From the NCBI GenBank assembly GCA_023458315.1, contig JAEXAH010000030.1:17377-81376 (forward strand): DNA of 64,000 nt, written 5' to 3'. Positions 37,165 to 48,216 of the stretch are shown here, piece after piece. The DNA is from Pseudomonadota bacterium. Lineage in GTDB: Bacteria > Pseudomonadota > Alphaproteobacteria > Rhodospirillales > Magnetospirillaceae. The notes beneath the pieces are model-generated. The model worked only from the letters and a program-made list of their open reading frames with translations, had not been told where the DNA came from and made no database searches. Both the position numbers and the translations under genes were made by a program. The first letter of the stretch is position 1. The number at the start of each line of letters is the position of its first letter.

Positions 37165-37971
37165 ATGCGCGAACACATCCCGGCGGTTTCCGCGGCCTCG
37201 GTGGCGGCGCTGAACCAGCGCCAGGCGCAGATTGTCGAACGGGCCAACGCCGACGGCTTCGTCAGCATCGACGCCCTGGTCGCGGCGTTCGACGTGACGC
37301 CGCAAACCATCCGCCGCGACATCAACACCCTGTGCGATCTGGGAATCCTGCGCCGCTATCACGGCGGCGCCAGCCTTGTCACCAACACCCGCAACGTGGA
37401 TTACTCGGCACGCCAGGGGCTGATGCCCGATGAAAAGGAACGCATCGGCCGTTTGGTGGCCAGCCACATTCCCGACGGCGCCTCGCTGTTCCTCAATATC
37501 GGCACCACCACCGAGGCGGTGGCCCGGGCCTTGGTGAACCATCGCGGCCTGCGCATCATCACCAACAACCTGAACGTGGCGGTGTTGCTGCGCAATGGTC
37601 AGGACTTCGAGATCACGGTGGCGGGCGGGCGGTTGCGGCCGCACGATTTGGCGGTGGTGGGCGAGGCCACCATCGATTTCATCAGCCAGTTCAAGGTGGA
37701 TTTCGGGGTGATCGGCATTTCCGGCATCGACCCCGATGGCACGCTGCTGGATTTCGATTACCGCGAGGTACGGGTGGCCCAGGCCATCGTGGACAATTCC
37801 CGCACCGTGTTCCTGGCCACCGATCACAGCAAGTTCGGGCGTCGTGCCATGGTCAAGCTGGGACATGTCTCCATGCTGGACGGTCTGTTCATCGACCAAT
37901 TGCCGCCGCAGCCCTATCTGGACGTGCTGCGCGAGTCGCAGGTGTCGGTGCACGTCGCCGGGCAAGAATAA
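37165..37971 (+). CDS. glpR: DeoR-family transcriptional repressor GlpR
   Basis: 268 residues. A DeoR-type winged helix occupies about 18-75 (RQAQIVERANADGFVSIDAL, VTPQTIRRDINTLCDLGILRRYHGGA), followed by a sugar-phosphate-sensing domain (LFLNIGTTTEAVARAL, GISGIDPDGTLLDFDYREV). GlpR represses glycerol-3-phosphate genes until inducer binds. Identification as GlpR rests on divergence from glpD-glpT with operator-like repeats between. It ends in a bidirectional terminator shared with ssb. Confidence 0.9.
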   Translation: MREHIPAVSAASVAALNQRQAQIVERANADGFVSIDALVAAFDVTPQTIRRDINTLCDLGILRRYHGGASLVTNTRNVDYSARQGLMPDEKERIGRLVASHIPDGASLFLNIGTTTEAVARALVNHRGLRIITNNLNVAVLLRNGQDFEITVAGGRLRPHDLAVVGEATIDFISQFKVDFGVIGISGIDPDGTLLDFDYREVRVAQAIVDNSRTVFLATDHSKFGRRAMVKLGHVSMLDGLFIDQLPPQPYLDVLRESQVSVHVAGQE

Positions 37972-38004
37972 AAAAGCCGGAAGAACAAGGTCTTCCGGCT
38001 TTTT
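37970..38004. terminator. Bidirectional terminator between glpR and ssb
   Basis: AGCCGGAAGA (37975-37984) pairs with TCTTCCGGCT (37991-38000). An A-run precedes and a T-run follows, so it works on both strands. The glpR TAA is part of the left A-run. Confidence 0.9.
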
Positions 38005-38024
38005 CCTGATGTTTTTTTCGACGA

Positions 38025-38600
38025 TCAGAACGGGATTTCGTCGTCCAGGTCCGGCGGGGGCTCCCAGCCCGAGCCGCCACCCGAACGCTGGCCGCCACCG
38101 CCGCCGCCTTGGTTGCCGCCGCCCGAACGCTGGCCGCCGCCATAGCCGCCGCCACCACCGCCAGCGCCACCGCCGTAGCCGCCACCCTGGCCGCCACCGT
38201 AACCGCCGCCGCCGAAATCGTCGCCGCCGCCGCCCTGGCCGCCTTCGCCACGGCCGCCCAGCAGGGTCAGTTCACCCTTGAAGCGACCGATCACCACTTC
38301 GGTGGAATAGCGTTCCTGGCCCTGCTGGTCGGTCCACTTGCGGGTCTGCAACGCGCCTTCCACATAGACGCTGCTGCCCTTGCGCAGAAACCGTTCCGCC
38401 ACGTCGGCCAGATTGGGATTGAAGATGACCACGCGGTGCCACTCGGTCTTCTCCTTGCGCTCGCCGCTGCTGCGGTCCTTCCAGGTTTCGGAAGTGGCGA
38501 TGGAGAGGTTGACGATCTTGGAACCGTCCTGAGAAGTGCGCACCTCGGGGTCGCGGCCCAGATTGCCGACCAGGATAACCTTGTTTACCGACCCAGCCAT
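38025..38600 (-). CDS. ssb: Single-stranded DNA-binding protein
   Basis: 191 residues. The N-terminal OB fold (about 1-112; [38 protein letters not shown] strand) is followed by a long disordered Gly-rich linker with [12 protein letters not shown] repeats, and the acidic tip DDEIPF that recruits repair proteins. It coats single-stranded DNA in replication and repair. The start codon falls in the 3' arm of a perfect 11-bp inverted repeat, suggesting translational control. Confidence 0.95.
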   Translation of the reverse strand: MAGSVNKVILVGNLGRDPEVRTSQDGSKIVNLSIATSETWKDRSSGERKEKTEWHRVVIFNPNLADVAERFLRKGSSVYVEGALQTRKWTDQQGQERYSTEVVIGRFKGELTLLGGRGEGGQGGGGDDFGGGGYGGGQGGGYGGGAGGGGGGYGGGQRSGGGNQGGGGGGQRSGGGSGWEPPPDLDDEIPF

Positions 38601-38639
38601 TGTCCCGGCGCTCCTTGTAAGATATCGAGCCGGGACAAT
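38598..38639 (-). promoter_or_regulatory. Inverted repeat folding over the ssb start codon
   Basis: Perfect 11-bp arms ATTGTCCCGGC (38599-38609) and GCCGGGACAAT (38629-38639). In ssb mRNA the 3' arm contains the A and U of the AUG, while AAGGAG lies in the 19-base loop. This could sequester the start, or be a DNA operator. It is not a LexA box. Function is inferred. Confidence 0.55.
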
Positions 38640-38697
38640 AGCCCAAGCCCGAGGGCGGATCAATCGGGGCAGGAAAGGGGGCGGTGTGCCCCCGCAG

Positions 38698-38726
38698 TTG
38701 TCGCTACCCCCGATATCTGGTAGCGT
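38698..38726 (+). promoter_or_regulatory. Putative gyrA promoter
   Basis: TTGTCG (38698-38703), 17-base spacer, TAGCGT (38721-38726), in the 191-base gap between ssb and gyrA. Transcription would begin near 38733. Confidence 0.45.
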
Positions 38727-38791
38727 GCGCCACCGTGGCAGACCTGCCATCCCCCAATCCTGGTTTTCCAAAGACCAACGGGAAGATTTCG

Positions 38792-41459
<2,668 letters not shown>

Positions 41460-41467
<8 letters not shown>

Positions 41468-41963
41468 ACGCGTCGGGCTGTATCCGGGGACCTTCGACCC
41501 CATCACCAACGGCCATCTGGACATCGTCATCCGCGCCGCGCGCATGGTTGACCGTCTGATCGTCGCGGTGGCGGTGAACGCCGGCAAGGGGCCGCTGTTC
41601 ACCCTGGAGGAGCGGGTCGCCCTGGTGCAGGCCGATCTGGCCGAACGGGCCAGGATCGATGGCCTCAACATCGAGGTGCGGTCGTTCAACAACCTGCTGG
41701 TGGATTTCGCCAAGCAGTGCGGCGCCCATGTCATCATCCGCGGCCTGCGGGCCGTGTCCGATTTCGAGTACGAGTTCCAGATGGCGGGCATGAACGCCCG
41801 CCTGAGCCCGGAAATCGAGACCACCTTCCTGATGGCGTCGGAACGCTGTCAGTTCATTTCGTCGCGTTTCGTCAAGGAAATCGGCCGCCTGGGCGGCGAT
41901 ATCTCATCCTTCGTCAGCCCGCGCGTCCGCGCCGAGCTGGACGAAAAGTTCGAACGGCGCTGA
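41460..41963 (+). CDS. coaD: Pantetheine-phosphate adenylyltransferase
   Basis: 167 residues of the nucleotidyltransferase fold: [17 protein letters not shown] (about 7-23, with the TxGH-type motif NGH), [19 protein letters not shown] and ISSRFVKEI. It adenylates 4'-phosphopantetheine in coenzyme A synthesis. Start ATG lies within the gyrA tail, an 8-base overlap. Confidence 0.95.
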
Positions 41964-41983
41964 GAGCGCACTCAGGGAGACTG

Positions 41984-42469
41984 GTGGTGGACCGCGAAAA
42001 CACTCTCTTTCTCGATCTCAAGGACGGCCGCGTGGTCATCGAACTGCGCCCCGATCTGGCCCCGAACCACGTGGCCCGCATCAAGGAATTGGTGCGTCAG
42101 GGCTATTACGACGGCCTGAAGTTCCATCGCGTCATCGATGGCTTCATGGCCCAGACCGGCTGCCCCGAAGGCACCGGCACCGGCGGTTCCGGCCAGAAGC
42201 TGAAGGCCGAGTTCAGCCGCGAGCGCCACGTGCGCGGCACCTGCTCCATGGCCCGCGCCGCCAGCCCGGATTCGGCCGATTCGCAGTTCTTCATCATGTT
42301 CGACGCTTCGCCGCACCTGGATGGCAAGTATTCCATCTGGGGCCAGGTGGTCGAGGGCATGGACTTCGTCGACGCCATCAAGAAGGGCAGCAGCATGGCC
42401 AACGGCGCCGTCAAGGACCCCGACGTGATCGTGCGCATGCAGGTCGCCGCCGACGTGGCCGAGGAATAG
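41984..42469 (+). CDS. Cyclophilin-type peptidyl-prolyl isomerase, cytosolic
   Basis: 161 residues from tandem GTG codons (41984 or 41987) after CAGGGAGA. The cyclophilin motif set is present: FHRVIDGFMAQTG, GTGTGGSGQKL, SMARAASPDSADSQFFIMF and YSIWGQVVEGMD. It lacks a signal peptide and so should act in the cytosol, catalysing X-Pro isomerisation. A close paralogue with a signal peptide follows 14 bases downstream, so this pair covers cytosol and periplasm. Confidence 0.9.
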   Translation: MVDRENTLFLDLKDGRVVIELRPDLAPNHVARIKELVRQGYYDGLKFHRVIDGFMAQTGCPEGTGTGGSGQKLKAEFSRERHVRGTCSMARAASPDSADSQFFIMFDASPHLDGKYSIWGQVVEGMDFVDAIKKGSSMANGAVKDPDVIVRMQVAADVAEE

Positions 42470-42483
42470 GAAAGGGACGGGCG

Positions 42484-43038
<555 letters not shown>

Positions 43039-43151
43039 AACATTGACCAGCGGGCGCCATCTCCCTATGGTGTGCGCCCACTCTGGTGGGAGCTTGCCGC
43101 TCAGTCGGTTTTCAGGCATGTGCTGAAGGCCGTTTGGCATTGCCTCTCTGT

Positions 43152-43226
43152 GATCCGGTAGCTCAGTGGTAGAGCATTCGACTTTTAATCGAATGGCCGT
43201 GGGTTCGAATCCCACCCGGATCACCA
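43152..43226 (+). tRNA. tRNA-Lys (anticodon TTT)
   Basis: The cloverleaf is complete: acceptor GATCCGG/CCGGATC, D-arm GCTC/GAGC, anticodon stem TTCGA/TCGAA with loop CTTTTAA (anticodon TTT), T-arm GTGGG/CCCAC with TTCGAAT loop, discriminator A and an encoded CCA. It reads Lys codons AAA/AAG. Confidence 0.96.
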
Positions 43227-43236
43227 CCCATCCGTA

Positions 43237-43266
43237 GAAAGGCCGCCCGATTGGGCGGCCTTTCTT
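43237..43266 (+). terminator. Terminator downstream of tRNA-Lys
   Basis: Twelve-bp perfect stem GAAAGGCCGCCC (43237-43248) with GGGCGGCCTTTC (43253-43264), GATT loop, then TT. Confidence 0.85.
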
Positions 43267-43301
43267 CCGTTATGGCATCTATTCGAGTTTCTTCGGCGGC
43301 C

Positions 43302-43505
43302 TCATCGCCGCAGGCGCAGCAATTCGCGGTCGGGGTCGCAGAATGGGGCTACGCCGTAGGACATGGCGGTCTGGCAGGTGTGGCAGGGCAGGGAACCTTC
43401 GGCGGCATCGGCGAAGCGTTCGACGCGGCTTTCAAAGCGTAGCTGGTTCGACATTTTTTCCCAAATGTCGCAACGCATTCCAGTCTGAGGGTGGGCCGCC
43501 GTCAT
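43302..43505 (-). CDS. Small Cys-rich protein, unknown function
   Basis: 67 residues from ATG 43505, preceded at ideal spacing by AGGAGG, the strongest ribosome site in this part of the window. Cysteines occur as RCDIW, a CHTC pair and FCDPD (four in all), a possible small metal site. There is no signal peptide or membrane segment, and third-position G/C preference supports coding. It converges with the tRNA-Lys gene. I do not recognise the family. Confidence 0.65.
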   Translation of the reverse strand: MTAAHPQTGMRCDIWEKMSNQLRFESRVERFADAAEGSLPCHTCQTAMSYGVAPFCDPDRELLRLRR

Positions 43506-43640
43506 TCCGGCCTCCTGTCCTTTTGGGGTGGCCGACATTGAAACACACACCTGCGAACGGCATATATTCTCTGTTGAAACAGAGTGTAAATGCTGTGGCT
43601 TGCGTCACCGGATGTCCCGTTAACTCCTTGAAAAAACGAT

Positions 43641-43675
43641 AAGCCGCCGGGTTTCCCCGACGGCTTTCGCTTTTT
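43641..43675. terminator. Bidirectional-type terminator in the 43.5-44.0 kb gap
   Basis: AAGCCG...GGG (43641-43651) pairs with CCC...CGGCTT (43656-43666) with one mismatch. TCGCTTTTTC follows on the plus strand and ATCGTTTTTT on the minus strand. Confidence 0.65.
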
Positions 43676-43879
43676 CTTGGACTTCCTCGAACTGATGGGA
43701 AAACCATACCCCGAAAGCCGGATTGCCGCAACCCCTATGGGTAGGGGGCGCGCCGCTATGCGTTTGTCGCATCGGCGCATGCGTGCTTATGCCTTTTCGG
43801 CAGGCATCCTCCTGCCGTATGTTCTCCCTCGCCCAGTGCTTAGGCATTGGGCTTCTTGGACGTTTCCTCCCTAAACTTG

Positions 43880-43909
43880 AGCCCCGGCTTCGTGCCGGGG
43901 CTTTTTTTT
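43880..43909 (+). terminator. Strong orphan rho-independent terminator
   Basis: AGCCCCGGC (43880-43888), TTCGT loop, GCCGGGGCT (43894-43902) and eight consecutive T. No gene ends immediately before it on the plus strand. Its T-tract is the insertion point of the palindromic element. Confidence 0.85.
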
Positions 43910-43911
43910 AT

Positions 43912-44003
43912 GGTTCATCGCGGATTTGCGGGGAAGGTTGCGCCCCAACCATTTGCGCCAAGCCCGGCCATGACGGGCACGTCCCGCAAATCCGCGATGA
44001 ACC
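43912..44003. mobile_element. 92-bp MITE-like palindromic element flanked by 8-bp direct repeats
   Basis: Terminal inverted repeats of 21 bp (43912-43932 and 43983-44003, opening GGTTCATCGCGGATTTGCGG) enclose 50 bases that fold into two more stems, GGTTG/CAACC (43936-43950) and GCCCG/CGGGC (43962-43978). The element is bounded on both sides by exact TTTTTTAT (43904-43911 and 44004-44011), the form of an 8-bp target duplication. It encodes nothing, so it would be non-autonomous. ISL3, IS66 and some other families make 8-bp duplications; an ISL3-type source is suggested by the GG ends but not shown. Confidence 0.8.
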
Positions 44004-44007
44004 TTTT

Positions 44008-44358
44008 TTATCCGCGCAGCAAGATCAGCGCCGAGGAAACGCCGTCGTCGCCGTCCAGCAGGGCGTCGCGCTTCAGCCAGATCAGGCGCCAGATTTCCAG
44101 GACGCCGGGCGGGCGGTCGGCCTTGGCGGCGTTGCAGGCCCGGCAGGCGGCCACTTCGTTCAGCCAGAATTCCCCGCCGCCCAGGGTGCGGGGCAGGACA
44201 TGGTCGATGGTGGCGGCGTCCTGACGCTTGCGGTGGCGCGGGCGCTGCGAAAGCGGGTCCGGCATGGCGCGGCCGCAATGGAAGCACAGGCCGTTCTGGT
44301 GTGCCCACAGCGCATGGCAACGGCCACGCCGCCAGGACGAATCACGATGGTCGGTCAT
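44008..44358 (-). CDS. HNH endonuclease family protein
   Basis: 116 residues with the zinc-binding and catalytic layout CFHCGRAM (about 26-33), [21 protein letters not shown] and [13 protein letters not shown], the full HNH core. Many such stand-alone proteins are nicking or restriction-type nucleases of unknown target. The stop codon lies inside the right-hand copy of the 8-bp repeat flanking the palindromic element. The ATG overlaps the upstream DUF454 gene stop by 4 bases, so they are probably one transcript. Confidence 0.85.
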   Translation of the reverse strand: MTDHRDSSWRRGRCHALWAHQNGLCFHCGRAMPDPLSQRPRHRKRQDAATIDHVLPRTLGGGEFWLNEVAACRACNAAKADRPPGVLEIWRLIWLKRDALLDGDDGVSSALILLRG

Positions 44359-44753
44359 TGCGTCTTCGGTCGGCTGGGTTTGCTGAGTATGTACCAGGCG
44401 CCATAGGCCATCACCGCCGCCATGATGGCCAGGGCGTACCACGGCGCCGCCGAATGGAACACCGCCCAGGTCAGCGACAGGGCCATGGTGGTCACGGCGA
44501 TGATCTTGGCCCGGACCGGGATCACCCGGTCCCGTTCCCAGTCGCGCACATAGCGGCCCAGCCAGGGATGCTCCAGCAGCCAGCGATGAAAACGCGGCGA
44601 CGAGCGCGAGAACGCCCACAGCGCCACCAGCAGGAACGGCGTGGTCGGCAATACCGGCAGGGCCACCCCCAATGCGCCCAAACCGACGCACAGCCAGCCG
44701 AGGGCCGCCAGCAGGCGATGGCGAAGGGAGAAGGGGCGTTGCGGAGTGCACAT
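44355..44753 (-). CDS. DUF454 (YbaN-family) inner membrane protein
   Basis: 132 residues with about three or four hydrophobic segments. Typical motifs are [42 protein letters not shown], then LGRYVRDWE and a basic loop before the last segments. The family is common in proteobacteria with no settled function. It overlaps the HNH gene downstream by 4 bases and diverges from the HTH gene. Confidence 0.88.
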   Translation of the reverse strand: MCTPQRPFSLRHRLLAALGWLCVGLGALGVALPVLPTTPFLLVALWAFSRSSPRFHRWLLEHPWLGRYVRDWERDRVIPVRAKIIAVTTMALSLTWAVFHSAAPWYALAIMAAVMAYGAWYILSKPSRPKTQ

Positions 44754-44879
44754 GGCCCGAGCCTAGCCGGGTGGAGGCGGGGTTGGCAATGTCCGGCGGC
44801 GATTTCGGCAATCGTTTCGGGGACTTGACAAAAAAATTCCGAGGGCTGACTGTCAACCGCGCTATTGACGAGGGGCGGG

Positions 44880-45833
44880 ATGAACCTGCTGGACTTGATG
44901 GAATCGGGAGAGGTCCTGCGCGAAAAGGCGCTGGACCGGCTGGAAGGCATCCTGGTCCAGTACGCCTCGGAGAACGAGGACGTGCAGGACGAGGCCCTGG
45001 CCCGTGCCATCACCCTGTGCGGCAAGCAATGGGGCAGCTACAAGGCGGGGCTGGAAGAACTGGCCCGGCGCAAGGAAACCCAAGCCGCCGACGACCCGCT
45101 GGCCGCCGAAATGGAAGCGTTGCGCCTGCGGGAAGAGGCCGACGACCCCGGCGCCATGATCCGCGCCGCCCGGACCCGCCGCGCGCTGGCCGGGCGCATG
45201 GGCGCGGAAAAGGCGGCGGTGATCGCCCGCTACGGATCGCTTGAGGCCGCCACCAGCCCCAGCCCCATCGAAACCATGTTCGTGGCCGCCACGGCTCATC
45301 TCGCGGACGAAACGATGGCCGACGAGGAGCCCGACCCCTGGGGGCCGCTGGCCGGATGGTCGGTGCCGTGGCACGACATTCCGCCCGCGCTGGCCGATGC
45401 GGTCAGTGCCGCCTGTCCGTTGCCGCTTTCGGTCAGCGACGCCCGTGCCGAGGCCCTGACCTGGGAACAGCGGCGGCGCGAGCGGGAAATTCTGGCCGAA
45501 GGGCCGGGCAAGGCGTCGCTGCCCACCGCCTGCGCCGCCCGCCACAAACTGGTGGAGGATGCCTGGCGCCGCGACCTGCCGGTGCGCAACCCGGCCGAGT
45601 TCGAGGCGCGCCTGGATTATTGGGCGTCACGGGGCGGCGACGACGGCGTCGGCTATGGCATCCTGTTGCTGGATTGGCGCCGTTTGGGCGGTTTGGCGCA
45701 ACCGGCCGTGGCGGTGGAAAACACCAAGGAAAAAGCCCGCCGCCTGCGAACCGAGCATCCCGACTGGTCGCTGGCCCGTATCGGCAAGGAATTGGGCATT
45801 TCCCGTCAGGCGGTGCACAAGCACCTGAAATAG
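44880..45833 (+). CDS. Protein with C-terminal helix-turn-helix, function unknown
   Basis: 317 residues. Only the C-terminus is recognisable: [25 protein letters not shown] (about 293-317), an HTH that ends exactly at the stop. The rest is Glu/Ala/Arg-rich and mostly helical, with no membrane segment. The ATG follows GAGGGGCGGG; a second start 15 bases upstream lacks support. A TTGACA (44825-44830) and its inverted copy TGTCAA (44851-44856) lie upstream and may be promoter or operator. It could be a regulator; targets are unknown. Confidence 0.7.
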   Translation: MNLLDLMESGEVLREKALDRLEGILVQYASENEDVQDEALARAITLCGKQWGSYKAGLEELARRKETQAADDPLAAEMEALRLREEADDPGAMIRAARTRRALAGRMGAEKAAVIARYGSLEAATSPSPIETMFVAATAHLADETMADEEPDPWGPLAGWSVPWHDIPPALADAVSAACPLPLSVSDARAEALTWEQRRREREILAEGPGKASLPTACAARHKLVEDAWRRDLPVRNPAEFEARLDYWASRGGDDGVGYGILLLDWRRLGGLAQPAVAVENTKEKARRLRTEHPDWSLARIGKELGISRQAVHKHLK

Positions 45834-45945
45834 ATCTTAAGGCATAGACCTTATCCCTTTGACGGTCATCACAGACTCCTTTGCGCTCTGTCCACCATGG
45901 CGGCGGCCGGTTAAATTTGCCGTTGCAAGGATAGGGGACGACGCC

Positions 45946-46137
45946 ATGGATACCTGCCATCTCTGCGGCCAGCCCTTGCCGCATCATGAAGATCAATGCC
46001 GGGCGCATCAGGATTTGGCGCTGTTCATCCGGGTCTACCAGCGGCTGCGGGCCGAGGACCGCAACCACGTGCTGCAAGACAAGCTGGCCCGCCATCTGGC
46101 CCGCCACGGCCGCATGGACGACGAACGGGCGGCCTGA
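45946..46137 (+). CDS. Small zinc-ribbon-like protein
   Basis: 63 residues from ATG 45946, with ATAGGGGA about 8 bases upstream. The N-terminus holds CHLCGQPLPHHEDQCRAHQ, a likely C-x2-C...C-x2-H zinc site (about 4-21), followed by a basic helix LFIRVYQRLRAEDRNHVLQDK. No signal peptide. The function is unknown, but nucleic-acid or protein binding is plausible for such a fold. Confidence 0.65.
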   Translation: MDTCHLCGQPLPHHEDQCRAHQDLALFIRVYQRLRAEDRNHVLQDKLARHLARHGRMDDERAA

Positions 46138-46216
46138 GGGCACGGCCGCTGGTGTTTGACTTGGCGGCATGGCCGCCGGTGTTTATTGTGGGGCGTCCTC
46201 AACCCGGGAGAAGCCC

Positions 46217-46801
46217 ATGCGCCGCTTGATTCTGTCCGTCGCCCTTGCCTGTATGGCCGTTCCGGCCTCGGCCCAGTTGATGGATGTGCTGACGGCGCCC
46301 AAGACCCTGATCGACCGCGCCATCGAGGCCCGTTCCGCAGGCGACATCGCCAAGGACAACGAGATCGTGGTCAAGGTCAACACCATCATGGGCAAGTTGG
46401 GCACCATCAAGGCGTCCACCGAGATTTACGAACAGCGCCTGCTGGTGACGGGGCTGTTCGACGACAAGGCCCTGTACGATCGTTTCGAACGCGAGGTGAG
46501 GGCTGTCAAGGGCGTCAAGACCCTGTACTGGCACGTGTCCTATCTGGCCAAGGACGATCCCAAGCGCAAGGCGCTGCTGGATTGGACTGATGTCACCCTG
46601 ATCTCCACCAAGGCCCAGGCCCGGCTGGTGGGCACCGGCGGCGTCGCCGACGTCAATTTCCGCACCACCGCCGATGCTTTCGGCACCGTCTATCTGATGG
46701 GCCGCGCCCGTTCCAAGGAAGAATCTAGGAAGGCCCTGTCGCGCGCCCGCGATGGCGACGGCGTCAAGAAGGTGGTGTCCTATGTCGAGGTCCGCCCCTG
46801 A
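46217..46801 (+). CDS. Periplasmic BON-domain protein
   Basis: 194 residues with a signal peptide (MRRLILSVALACMAVPASA). Two BON-like modules follow (about 45-110, IMGKLGTIKASTEIYEQRLLVTGLFDD; and about 120-190, VNFRTTADAFGTVYLMGRARSKEE), the pattern of OsmY/Kbp-type envelope proteins that bind phospholipid or lipopolysaccharide. Probably envelope stress or maintenance. Its stop overlaps the next small gene's ATG by one base (TGATG), so the two are coupled. Confidence 0.8.
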   Translation: MRRLILSVALACMAVPASAQLMDVLTAPKTLIDRAIEARSAGDIAKDNEIVVKVNTIMGKLGTIKASTEIYEQRLLVTGLFDDKALYDRFEREVRAVKGVKTLYWHVSYLAKDDPKRKALLDWTDVTLISTKAQARLVGTGGVADVNFRTTADAFGTVYLMGRARSKEESRKALSRARDGDGVKKVVSYVEVRP

Positions 46802-46956
46802 TGCGTCTGGTTCGCCGTCTGGCGGTCTATGGGGCGTGCGGCGCGGTTCTTGCCGCTTTCGCGCCGGTTCTGCCTTTCCGCTATCTGGCTGCTGCCGGGG
46901 TGATTCTGGTCGGACTGGCGCTGATTGAACTGGTTCAGGCCGGACGACGGCGTTAA
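46801..46956 (+). CDS. Small one/two-segment membrane protein
   Basis: 51 residues (MRLVRRLAVYGACGAVLAAF...LVQAGRRR). A basic N-terminus, two hydrophobic stretches (about 8-24 and 28-45) and a basic C-terminus suggest a small inner-membrane protein with both ends inside. The ATG overlaps the BON gene stop by one base. It overlaps the convergent argE stop at 46953-46956. Unknown function; coupling suggests it works with the BON protein. Confidence 0.65.
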   Translation: MRLVRRLAVYGACGAVLAAFAPVLPFRYLAAAGVILVGLALIELVQAGRRR

Positions 46957-48128
46957 CGCTCGGTCATCCGTTCCAGCAGGCGCCGCAGGAACGTTTCGCC
47001 CTGGGCAAGCTGTTCCAGGGTGATGAATTCGTCGGGCTTGTGTGCTTGCTGGATGCTGCCGGGGCCGCACACCACGGTCGGAATGCCCGCGTCGTGGAAC
47101 AATCCGGCCTCGGTGGTGAAGCTGACCTTGGCGGTGTCGTTGTTGCCCGACAATTGCCGCGCCAGGACCGCCGCCTCGTCGTCGGGGGCGGTGTCCAGCC
47201 CGGCGGTGGTGTTGTATTCGGCGAACATGATGCCGCTGGCTTCGTCCACTTCCAGCATTTCCGGAATCATGGTCTGGGCGAAGGCGCGCAATTCCGCCAT
47301 CAGATCATTGACGTCGTGATTGGGCAGGTTGCGGAATTCGAATTCGAACTCGCACAAGGCGGGGACGATGTTCAGCGCCGTGCCGCCGTCGATCACCCCG
47401 GTATGAACGGTGGTGTAGGGCGGATCATAGCCGTGGTCGAAGGGGCCTTCGCGGCGGATGCGCCGCTGCATCTGGCGCAGGAAGGCAACCATTTCGGCGG
47501 CGATCTCGACGGCGTTGACGCCGCGATGGTTCAGCGCCGAATGACATTCCTTGCCATGCACCTCGCAGCGAACGTTTTTTTTACCCTTGTGGCCGATGAT
47601 GACCTTCATTTCGGTCGGCTCGCCCACGATGCACAGGCGCGGCCGCACGGCCAACCCGCCCAGATCCTCGATCAGACGGCGGGCGCCGATGCAGCCCACC
47701 TCTTCATCGTAGGAAAAGGCGAAGTGGACCGGCTGGCTCAGGCGGCGGGCGGCGAAGTCCGGCGCCAGGGCCAGACACAGGGCGATGAAGCTTTTCATGT
47801 CGGCGGTGCCGCGACCATACAGCCGGTTTTCGGCGCGCCGGACGTGGAAGGGGTCCGAGGTCCAGTCCTGGCCATCCACCGGCACCACGTCGCTGTGGCC
47901 GGACAACACGATGCCGGGCCGGTCCGCCGGGCCGAGCGTGGCGAACAGGTTGGCCTTGCCCCGACTGTCGTCATAGGTCAGGCGGATGTCGGCGCCAAGG
48001 GAACGCAGATGGTCCGCGGCGAAGTCGATAAAATGGAGATTGGACCGATAGCTTGTGGTATCGAAACCGACCAGACGTTCGATCATTTCGATACTGCGCT
48101 GCGACGGGGCGGACAAGGATTGGGACAC
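46953..48128 (-). CDS. argE: Acetylornithine deacetylase
   Basis: 391 residues of the M20 metallopeptidase family. Zinc ligands are in LSGHSDVVPV (His near 77), GRGTADMKSF (Asp) and the Glu pair in SYDEEVGC, with GKECHSALNHRG downstream. ArgE hydrolyses N-acetylornithine to ornithine for arginine synthesis. The length and motifs fit ArgE better than DapE, but some deacylases share this pattern. It diverges from the type I secretion genes. Confidence 0.88.
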   Translation of the reverse strand: MSQSLSAPSQRSIEMIERLVGFDTTSYRSNLHFIDFAADHLRSLGADIRLTYDDSRGKANLFATLGPADRPGIVLSGHSDVVPVDGQDWTSDPFHVRRAENRLYGRGTADMKSFIALCLALAPDFAARRLSQPVHFAFSYDEEVGCIGARRLIEDLGGLAVRPRLCIVGEPTEMKVIIGHKGKKNVRCEVHGKECHSALNHRGVNAVEIAAEMVAFLRQMQRRIRREGPFDHGYDPPYTTVHTGVIDGGTALNIVPALCEFEFEFRNLPNHDVNDLMAELRAFAQTMIPEMLEVDEASGIMFAEYNTTAGLDTAPDDEAAVLARQLSGNNDTAKVSFTTEAGLFHDAGIPTVVCGPGSIQQAHKPDEFITLEQLAQGETFLRRLLERMTER

Positions 48129-48216
48129 GGATCGGCTCGCTTGGGCTGACGGCGGCGGCCATCATAGGGCCAGGGGCGGGCAAGTTGCCAGCCCCGCCGC
48201 GACGAAGGGAAGGGGA

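Larger units (their letters stand above)
43506..44007. other. 502-base gap: two terminators, unexplained structured segment, one palindromic element
   Basis: No convincing coding frame: the candidate frames have mixed third-position usage and no ribosome site. It holds a bidirectional-looking terminator (43641-43675), a structured stretch with hairpins CGGCAGG/CCTGCCG (43798-43817) and GCCCA/TGGGC (43831-43852), a very strong plus-strand terminator (43880-43909), and the palindromic element at 43912-44003. A small RNA ending at the terminator is possible. Confidence 0.6.

Noticed and set aside
38109..38240. Repeated GCC/CCG-rich tract as a possible simple-sequence or CRISPR-like repeat
   Set aside because: It is the coding sequence of the Gly-rich SSB linker; units vary in length and there are no spacers.
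43677..43874. 65-residue plus-strand frame ending just before the strong terminator
   Set aside because: No ribosome site and third-position usage unlike the local genes; an RNA explanation fits better.
43912..44003. Palindrome as a simple terminator for the HNH gene or plus strand
   Set aside because: A stem of 21 bp with internal stems and exact 8-bp flanking repeats points to an inserted element; a separate normal terminator lies beside it.
46144..46184. Direct repeat GGCCGCYGGTGTTT before the BON gene as a regulatory repeat
   Set aside because: Only two imperfect copies 27 bases apart in GC-rich sequence; chance is likely.
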